This document shows positions 57,183 through 64,000 of a DNA stretch of 64,000 nucleotides, one piece after another. The DNA lies in assembly GCA_036365455.1 (NCBI GenBank), contig JAWQUS010000025.1:26944001-27008000 (forward strand), in the 5' to 3' direction. Source of the stretch: Macrosoma leucophasiata (taxonomy: Eukaryota; Arthropoda; Insecta; Lepidoptera; Hedylidae). Position 1 is the first letter of the stretch, and the number at the start of each line of letters is the position of its first letter. The translations under genes and the position numbers were made by a program. The notes beneath the pieces were generated by a model, which was given only the letters and a program-made list of their open reading frames with translations, had not been told where the DNA came from and made no database searches.

Positions 57183-58419
57183 CTGCAACATCACATAATT
57201 TCACATTTAAATAAGGAGTAAGAGGTCTAGAGTCCTTGATTGATGATGATGATGTTTCGAAGTTTCACATATTTAATGCACTGGATCAAGGCAATAATTT
57301 GAATGCCGTGGTAGTATGATCATTGCGCTTAAATTGATCGAAAGTGAAGGAACTAATACAAAACGTACATCTAGAATTGCTATTATGTCGCTACAAAAAA
57401 CTTTTTGAAAAATGCTGAGGCATCTTAAACCTATTCTGTTTAAATTAAAAATCGTTGGGACATCGAAATTGAATCGCACAAATGGGCCTAAACGACATGT
57501 GGTCCTTCAAGATTTATGAGGAAAACAATCGTGTGACTAATTCCATTGATATTTCCCGAAGTTCTAGTTATAAGAATTGAGTGCTAATGAAAGAGATAAT
57601 GATTTTCCAGGTGCTTTCGAGGTACATTACGAAACATGCAGAGTTTTAATTATGGACGAATAATACTTAATGAAATCTGAGCTAGGTATATGAAATCCCC
57701 AAAGTTAATCTTCACCTCATTTATGTATCTACAACTCACTACCTAGTTGCCGAGAATTTGTGTAGGTAAGTCGCGATGGATTTAGTGACGCAACTCAATT
57801 GACTGTACACAACTCATCGCGGACTTGTTGACTCACTTGCAAACATTGAAAAAGCACTCGAATGGAAATTACTTTTGCGCTCTTCGTACTCGTATTATCA
57901 ATCTAAACGTACCCAAGGGTGTATCATTACCACATACCTACATAGCGCTGCATATTCCTGTTGCAACTATCTTAATAATATTACTTCAGTGAGAGGTATC
58001 TACTTACATTTTGTGGATATGGAAGAGAAATACCTATAATTTTATGGCCATTTGGTAGACATCATTTTTTTATTTAACAAAATTTTGATCTAAACACTTT
58101 GCTACTCGTAAAAACATTTTGTTGTCAATTCAATTTCACTACAGACGAATATGCACTATTAACGAAATATTTAAGCTTTATTAAGAGAATTAAAAGGGTT
58201 TGCATAAAATCATAAACGACCGTATAGTTATCGCGCCTAGGCGCAGGTAAGCGTGAAAACTGTATATTAACCATAAGATTAAACAAAATAAATTAATTTA
58301 TTTGCTAATGATAAGTGATAAAAATTACTTTCTGTAAAAATACTGAGTTAATAAGCTACTTATTCGTAAAAAGTATAGTCGTATAAATGTTCAAAGGATA
58401 AGACATATTAATACAAGGT
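57183..58419. other. Presumed GATA-gene intron, 3' part
   Basis: AT-rich with GATGATGATGATG near 57242. No repeat family recognised. Confidence 0.4.
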
Positions 58420-59702
58420 TGACGATGCGGTACCTAGGCATTGTCCTCGACAGCCGGTGGAACTTCTGCGCACATTTCCGCCGCCTCGCCCCCGAGCTTG
58501 TGAGCGCCGCCGCCGCTCTCGGGAGACTTCGCCCGAACCTGGGCGGGCCAAACGTTGGCTGCCGCCGCCTCTACACAGGTGTGGTGCGGTCGATGGCCCT
58601 TTAGGGGCCCCCATTTGGGTGGACACTCTGACTGCCCAAAACAAGACCCTTTTGCGTAGACCGCAGCGGGTCATCGCAGTCAGAGTAATACGAGGGTACC
58701 GCACCATATCGTGTGATGCGGCGTGTGTCTTGGCCGGGAACCCGCCCTGGGATCTCGAGGCCGAAGTGCTGGCGGCGGTGTACTAGCGCGGCTCTGAGCT
58801 TCGTGCTCGAAGTGTCCGGCGGCTTCCGGAGGAGGTCCGGCGATGGAGAGATAGCTCTCGCCGGAACGTCTTCCGTAAGTGAACGGAACGGCTGGAGGAG
58901 CCGGGTTTCGGCCGGCAAGTGGTGGAGGCCGTTCGGCCTGTTCTGCGTGAGTGGGTCGGACGGAGGCACGGCGTGCTCCCCTTCCGCCTCACGCAGGTTC
59001 TCTCGGGGCACGGTTGCTTCGGGAGGTACCTGTGTAACGTGGCTGGGAGGGAGCCGACTACCACGTATGAGTGTGGCTGCGCCAACGATACGGCGCAGCA
59101 CACGCTGGTCGAGTGCCCAGCATGGGACGAGCCGCGCTCCGAGTTGGTTTTGGCCACGGGGGCTGATCTCTCGCTGCCGGCGGTGATCAAGTACATGGTC
59201 GACAGCGAGAGATCGTGGCAGGCAGTGCTTGCCTTCTGCGAGGATGTGATGTCGCAGAAAGAGGCGGCGGAAAGGGAGCGGGAGGACAATGCCCTCTCTG
59301 CCCCAATAAGGCGCAGGCGGCCTGGGCGACGACGGCTGGCATATGCCCACCATTTGCCGCCCTAACAGGGACCTCCGGGTGACGGACTAGGGGACGTCCG
59401 GCGCCCGGGTTAAGTTGGGTCCCGAGCTGGTTGGCGTGCTGGTGCTCTGTACGCCACTAGCGTGGCCGGGAGCCATTGGGTTCCCCTTGTGAGTTGGGCC
59501 CGGATGCGGGCGGCCGCCGGCGGGGTTGCGGATGTGTGCTAAAGCGTTCCCGCGACCCCGCCCCTGAGTGCGGATGAGTCGGAGCACCCAGGGGTTTTTA
59601 TTGAGTAGACGGACATCTTTCTTTGTCCGGAGTCCCACATAACCCACCCCTCTCCGAGACGGGTAAGCGTAACGCATTTTCGCCTGGTGAAAAAAAAAAA
59701 AA
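58420..59702 (+). mobile_element. R1-clade LINE, 5'-truncated and frameshifted, with 3' UTR and poly(A)
   Basis: Frames from 58419, 58605 and 58919 give successive parts of the C-terminal region of an R1-type reverse transcriptase ORF: RYLGIVLDSRW, YGAPIW-like (GAPIWVDTL), RRPQRVIAVRVIRGYRT, DAACVLAG, then EWVGRRHGVLPFRLTQVL. The terminal zinc knuckle is CGCANDTAQHTLVECPAW, and the end is ERSWQAVLAFCEDVM with a basic tail. The RT catalytic YADD is missing, so the copy is 5'-truncated. A frame change at about 58604 and a stop at about 58785 break it. The GC-rich 3' UTR runs from 59366 to a poly(A) run at 59690-59702. It sits antisense to the GATA gene inside its presumed last intron. Confidence 0.85.
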
Positions 59703-60486
59703 CGTACGTGGGCAGTCGCTGTAGAAATGCGAGTTATTAGGAACATCGCTCAATTATGTCTTTTGATGTACAACAATGTGAACTTAAATAGGATTAACTT
59801 CATAAACCGTGCAATGTCGTAGGCACACTTTTTCAGTTAAATGTAACAATATTTATGTAACTCAAACAACATCCATAGTCCTTGAGTTTATTAAGTAGGT
59901 ATCAGTGGAATTTTCCATAACATTCACACTCAAGTGTTTGACTGCAAAATTAAAGGAATATTTATAGGAATTAATTTGTATAGTATTACTAAAACACTGA
60001 ACTACATAGTTGAAAGTGAAACAGAGTAAATCGAGCCTGATAAGGTAAGACAAGTGCAAATAGACGCCAACGCAATGTTTGGTGTTGAGTTAAGAATTAT
60101 GCGTTAGGAAACTCGCGATGCTGAGTTTGTACACTGCCAAAGAAGACCAAATTTATAACAAAACTGTTTTAAATACGAGTAATATATAGATTAATATGAT
60201 AAATATTTACAATGATGGCGCTTGTTAGTAAGTAAAGCGTGAAGTGTCAAACCAAATCAAGTTGAGAAAGAAACGAGCAAGAAATATTTATAAATCGCAC
60301 GCGAAATAATAAACATAAAATATTATATAGCTATGTAATAAATTATTTGTATGTTTTAAAAATGAGTTAAATTATAGGCGAACCATAACGATGAGTAGAC
60401 ATAGCATGTTGTTATTGTGTAAATTACTAAAAATGTTAAATGAGGCTGCAGAAATATTGGAACAAGTATGAAATAATAATGTAATA
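59703..60486. other. Presumed GATA-gene intron, middle part
   Basis: AT-rich single-copy-like sequence between the R1 LINE and the MITE-like segment. Confidence 0.4.
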
Positions 60487-60924
60487 CTAACACCCATATT
60501 CTAAGTCGTAATCTCGACCTTAACTCAACCTTACTCAATGGAATTGGTATTCTTAGTTGTAACTAATAACGTCAACTCGACATTTTGCCTCTATTTGAGG
60601 TAAGAGAGCAACTGTCAAAGTCCATGGTACCTCACGACCTACCTTGAAGTTTCGAGGCGTATTTACCACATCTACGCTATATTTTTGCGCTCAATTTTCT
60701 GTGTCGAAACTGTCTGGAAATATAATCAAATACCATATTTTTCTATAAAAATGGACCTTCAAGACTTTGTGAATTATCTATATGATAATCCATACAATTA
60801 CCTCACAGGATTTAGTGTCAAGATACAACTAAGAATATGGATTTCGAGGTATCCTCATAAAATATTCTAAGCTGAGTGTGAGTCAAGCAATGTTTCAAGT
60901 AACGTCTTAGAATATGGGTGTAAG
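60487..60924. mobile_element. Candidate MITE with about 19 bp inverted ends
   Basis: CACCCATATTCTAAG at 60491-60505 is matched by its exact complement at 60906-60920. The match extends to 18 of 19 bases and weakly beyond (TCGTAATCTCGACC against ACGTTACTTGAAAC). Length about 438 bp with no coding content. No clear duplication of the target. It lies in the presumed last intron of the GATA gene. Confidence 0.45.
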
Positions 60925-61089
60925 ACTTTATAAAAACACTTTATGGAAGTTAATGATGGTTACCATGTATGAAATAGATACGGTTTATGCAAATTAAAAT
61001 ACTAAAACATTTAAATCAGAAGACAACAATTTACACGTCAATTCATCATTAATATCAGATAGACTAACCTAAATCTTAAAATTTTCAAT

Positions 61090-61640
61090 TGATGTTCAGT
61101 CGGAGTGCAAAGTAGTAGTAAATTGTAGTAAACAATTGGAAGTAGCGATAAATTGTTGCAAAAAACCGTGACTGAAAGTTAGTAGAGGGAGAATTTAAAT
61201 CTAAGTGTGACTTGCATGCAAGATTTAGAAGTAATTTTGAATTGATGTTTGATTATCAATAGAGCTGGAGACCGACTTGGAAGTACGCCTAATTTAGTGC
61301 AGAAGACCGTGACTAAAAACAAGTAAAGACTGTAGGTAGGTGTAGGTGTAAGTTCAAATTGTACATAATAGGTTGGATTTTTGATGTTCGACGATCAGTT
61401 TGTGTAACTGGAGACAGTGCAAAGATTAAATTTAGAAGTAGCGCTAACTTAGTGCAGAATACCGTGAACAAAGCAAGTAGAGAGTGTGAGTTGAGAAGGT
61501 ACAAGTCGCTCAGAATAGGTTTGATTTGATGAGCACATTGTATAAGTTCAAGGGGCCGTGCGAAGACTCGGAAGTAGCGCTAGTTAGTGCAGAAGACCGT
61601 GAGTGAAGCGAGTAGCGAGTGCCGGTAGAGGGAGGGGCAG
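61090..61640. repeat. Diverged tandem array, about 145 bp period, four units
   Basis: The motif TTAGTGCAGAAGACCGTGA recurs with changes. The core ACCGTGA starts at 61165, 61306, 61461 and 61596, a spacing of 141, 155 and 135 bp. Flanking words also recur: GGAAGTAGCG before it, AAGTAGAGAGTG after it, and GATGTTC / GATGTTTG at unit starts. The array lies in the candidate last intron of the GATA gene and its last unit runs up to the donor of the exon at 61648. It has no coding appearance. Confidence 0.7.
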
Positions 61641-61647
61641 TACTCAC

Positions 61648-61741
61648 ATGTCGTGGTGTCGGGCCGGCAGCAGCAGCAGCGGCGCGCCCCCGCCCTCTAC
61701 CGCCGCGTACAGCGGAGGCAGCACCTTGCCTGCCTCCACTG
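61648..61741 (-). CDS. Candidate next exon of the GATA factor gene
   Basis: This lies 587 bp downstream of the zinc-finger exon. In the frame required by the phase-1 junction it reads (A)VEAGKVLPPLYAAVEGG and on through GAPLLLLPARHHD, with no stop and strongly GC-rich third positions. The acceptor is a tandem TGCAGCAG, so use of the second AG would drop one Ala without a frameshift. The donor is GACAT|GTGAGT, phase 2. An in-frame TGA sits just upstream of the acceptor, so the exon cannot extend far. The weak point is the acceptor, which has a poor pyrimidine tract. The two alternative frames give Arg-rich or Ala-rich low-complexity peptides. The call rests on splice signals, phase and codon use; I do not recognise the peptide. 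Confidence 0.55.
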
Positions 61742-62328
61742 CTGCACACCATCACACGTTATGCCCGGCTCACACTTTTTTTTTTACACTATAGTTTCTA
61801 ATTCACCTACGACCCTCGCTATATCTGCTACTATAATGTCTTATTTTTGGGAGGTTTGGAATTTATTTATTTTTAAGTTCCCATGTGGACGAATACATTT
61901 GTTGCAAGTCCGCTACTGGCGAGATAAAATATGAGAACTTTCAGATAAACTACAGTTAGGGACTTAGCTCGTGTAATTGTAAGATATCAACAATTTGGAT
62001 TGTACGAATACATTTCAAATGAACTGAGTGAGAGGCAATTACGTGAACTCTCTATAATATGTTATCAAAAATGACATCAGACAATAGGAAGCGGTTTAAA
62101 ACTAGCTGAGAGCTATATCTTCTCTGTATAAGTTTTCTGTTAACTAAAACTTACGTAACTATCTAAAAGCGTCGAGGTAAGACGATAGTAAAAATGTTAC
62201 TTTAATCATTATGATTACCATTTTGAGTAACACAAAGAAAACTTTTCTCCGTCGTTGATATGACTCTGGAAGAAGTAACAAAACAATCCAAAGTGTAAGC
62301 CGGGCAGTCGGAAGCCGCTAGAACGTAC
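61742..62328 (-). other. Short intron between the two upstream GATA-gene exons
   Basis: AT-rich, 587 bp, with GT donor and AG acceptor on the minus strand. No repeat family copy is recognised in it. Confidence 0.5.
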
Positions 62329-62476
62329 CGGAGAGTGAGCCCGCGCCGGCGGCCCGCGCGACCCCGTGCGCCGCGTGCGCCGCGTGCCCCGCGTGCCCGT
62401 GGCCGCCGCCCATGCTCTTCGGCTTGCGCTTGCGCGTCTGGATGCCGTCCTTCTTCATGCTCAACGGGCGATTCAC
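62329..62476 (-). CDS. Exon of a GATA-type zinc-finger transcription factor (end of C-terminal finger and basic tail)
   Basis: The minus strand reads VNRPLSMKKDGIQTRKRKPK from the first codon, the distal part and basic tail of the C-terminal GATA zinc finger that binds WGATAR sites in the nucleus. The four zinc-binding cysteines lie in exons upstream, beyond base 64000. A His/Ala/Gly-rich stretch follows (GGGHGHAGHAAHAAHG). The acceptor is TTGTTGTACCAG before GTG, phase 0. The splice falls just before the VNRP motif, where as I recall GATA genes commonly have an intron. The donor is CG|GTACGT after 148 nt, leaving phase 1. The RKRKPK tail fits the GATA4/5/6-like class (pannier, serpent, GATAe) better than the grain / GATA1-3 type, which has RNRK. 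Ser in RPLS is unusual, as Ala or Thr is commoner. The exon is GC-rich against an AT-rich background. I cannot tell pannier from its paralogues with this fragment. Confidence 0.87.
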
Positions 62477-63310
62477 CTGGTACAACAACAGTAGATTAGT
62501 AACTATCTTAGCCAACTCATGTTATGATTTTTGGCGTTTGTTTCGTTTTTTTTATGTCTGAAGGTTGACAGACAAGAAAACGGGCCACCCGATGGAAAGT
62601 GGTCGCCGTCGCCTATGAACATTTGCAACACCAGGGGAGTTGTTGCCGACGCGCTGCCAGCCCTGAAGGACTCTTTTGTAGCCATTTTTGAAAAACCCCA
62701 TATTGTAGGACCTAGGGATTTTAGATTTTGTTTCGTGATCCGTCCATTGTTTTCAAAATGACTTGGTCCTAAGCAAACACCAACAAAAATATGAGTTTTA
62801 TGATTCAGAATACAATGTAGGAATCATTCTTGCGAAAGTAGGTATATTACGATCAGATAAATAACTTCGTGTAGTTCGTATCTGTATAGGCGGCTAGAGA
62901 GTAATTTTAATTTCTCACTATTCCTAGATGTACCTACCTGTTGGATTTCACCCAGTAGGGGTAACATAATAATTACTAGTGTCGATTCCAGAGTAATTTG
63001 GAATATATTATATGTTGGTTTAACCTTTTACGTTAAATCGACTGACGACATCAAAATGCATTGCAATTTGATGTCGTCATTCATTTGAATGCGAAGAGGC
63101 CTTAATTTATTTATCTATTAACCATTAATTGCAGTTCCTTGAAATGTTTCGAAGACGTGCTAGGATTAGAGGCGAGCTGGCGACGCGCCGCTCGCGACGC
63201 TCGTGACGCTCGTGACGCAGCGCTCCTGCCCCCAGCAGACGGGGGAACTCCTCGTAATCTACCGCCACGCGGTCCTATCATCCTTTAAACAAGCGTATCT
63301 ACTCGCGAGG
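62477..63310 (-). other. Intron sequence upstream of the GATA finger exon
   Basis: No finger-encoding exon is found here on the minus strand. There is a 13 bp inverted repeat (TGACGACATCAAA at 63043-63055 and its complement at 63067-63079). A GC-rich patch lies at 63165-63290. Otherwise AT-rich. Confidence 0.5.
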
Positions 63311-63403
63311 AGATAATTGATAAAAGATTATTTATCTCATTATGAATATTCGTGGTCGCGATGATAATTCTCTATCAGTCGGTAGCCCCGGTCGCGTTTA
63401 TCT
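63311..63403. promoter_or_regulatory. Cluster of six WGATAR motifs (candidate GATA-responsive enhancer)
   Basis: AGATAA at 63311, TGATAA at 63318, TTATCT at 63332, TGATAA at 63362, CTATCA at 63372 and TTATCT at 63398: six matches to WGATAR on the two strands in 93 bp. It lies about 0.85 kb upstream of the GATA zinc-finger exon, inside what should be an intron of that gene. GATA factors commonly regulate themselves and each other, so an autoregulatory element is a reasonable inference. The region is more GC-rich than its surroundings and carries GACGCTCGT direct repeats just upstream (63185-63215). Confidence 0.45.
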
Positions 63404-64000
63404 CACGAGATTAGATGAGACCCTGTGTTTTGATTTTTTTTATACAGGGCTAATATTTGCCGAGGAGTTCCCTGATAACTGGCTGCAGAGCCGATTAGAT
63501 ACCTTGCGTAGTATTCTGGTGTCATCTAATCAGCGCGCAATCGATGCACAATCAACACGATACTACTATCTATTACTATTCGTACTAATTCCTATCTTCT
63601 GTATTCATTCATCGGAGTACATGGTAAACAAACAGTTGTTGTGAGCGCTGGCTTGCATGTTTAGTGGTAGTTACGAATTTTAGAACATAAAACAAGGCTT
63701 TTGACTGCTATGACTGTTTTCCGCGTAATACCGAGAAGTGATGACAAACGATGAACACCTACTCGTCCTTATGAGTGTCATTCAATATAGGAAAGGACGC
63801 TCTTCAAACAATCCATGTGTATAACTATAACCTATACCAAATGCTATACTCTGCATACAGGTTAGTCCTGAAATATACTCGGCCAGTAATGAAAGACAGC
63901 TTAGTGGAAGCGGTGGCAACACTGCGCTACAGATCTTGAAAATGCGGTAAACATTTCTGGACACGTTAGTGAGAAGTGACGCAACGCAAGAGCACCCCAA
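63404..64000. other. Right end of window, no gene recognised
   Basis: A 100-codon open frame at 63342-63644 (+) has no recognisable motif and lies opposite the presumed intron. I treat it as chance. No GATA finger exon is visible up to base 64000. Confidence 0.4.

Noticed and set aside
58601..59353. 250-codon and 168-codon minus frames
   Set aside because: Shadows of the R1-clade LINE, whose recognisable protein is on the plus strand.
63342..63644. 100-codon plus frame with a hydrophobic end
   Set aside because: Lies opposite the presumed GATA intron and over the WGATAR cluster. No homology recognised.

Overview
The window looks like lepidopteran (moth or butterfly) nuclear DNA. It is AT-rich and full of scattered TAGGTAGGTA-type runs. 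It holds dispersed repeats of lepidopteran type, including ones carrying GGCCAAGTGCGAGTCG-type motifs and ones carrying TTTCATCAAAATCGGT-type motifs. There are tRNA-derived SINEs, several non-LTR retrotransposon (LINE) clades, a mariner and MITEs. I see no bacterial-style operons, no CRISPR array, no rRNA and no convincing intact tRNA gene. Almost all long open frames are chance frames or decayed transposon frames.

The only host gene I can support is on the minus strand at the right end. The exon at 62329-62476 encodes the tail of a GATA-type zinc finger (VNRPLSMKKDGIQTRKRKPK), with a good acceptor and donor. Two further candidate exons at 61648-61741 and 57122-57182 continue the frame with matching splice phases (1 to 1, then 2 to 2) and end in a stop codon. 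The window therefore seems to hold the 3' half of a GATA transcription factor gene of the pannier / serpent / GATAe (GATA4/5/6-like) class, whose finger-bearing upstream exons lie beyond base 64000. Its large last intron holds an R1-clade LINE, a MITE-like inverted-repeat segment and a diverged tandem array of about 145 bp units. Its upstream intron holds a cluster of six WGATAR sites (63311-63403), a candidate autoregulatory enhancer.

The rest, about 0-57 kb, is intergenic or intronic and built of layered repeats. Family A (about 290 bp, about 30 copies or fragments, both strands) dominates. Family B (about 280 bp) shares its 3' tail with RTE-type LINE ends at 25.6 and 33.7 kb. Family C, a tRNA-headed SINE, shares its 3' tail with the LINE at 36.9-38.3 kb. 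These are two apparent SINE-LINE partnerships within one window. A mariner with D,D34D catalytic residues lies at 38.5-39.8 kb. Two GC-rich islands (3.48-3.83 kb and 45.37-46.01 kb) stand out as candidate promoter or enhancer elements. A set of near-perfect palindromes with arms of 14-23 bp and loops of 0-6 bases is spread through the window. In one of them the palindrome has visibly replaced consensus SINE sequence, which points to template-switch mutation.

Coordinates of repeats are accurate to a few bases at clear ends and to about 10-20 bases where copies are eroded. Family names A-H are local labels. Strand for family B follows the orientation that puts the GATGAT tail at the 3' end.
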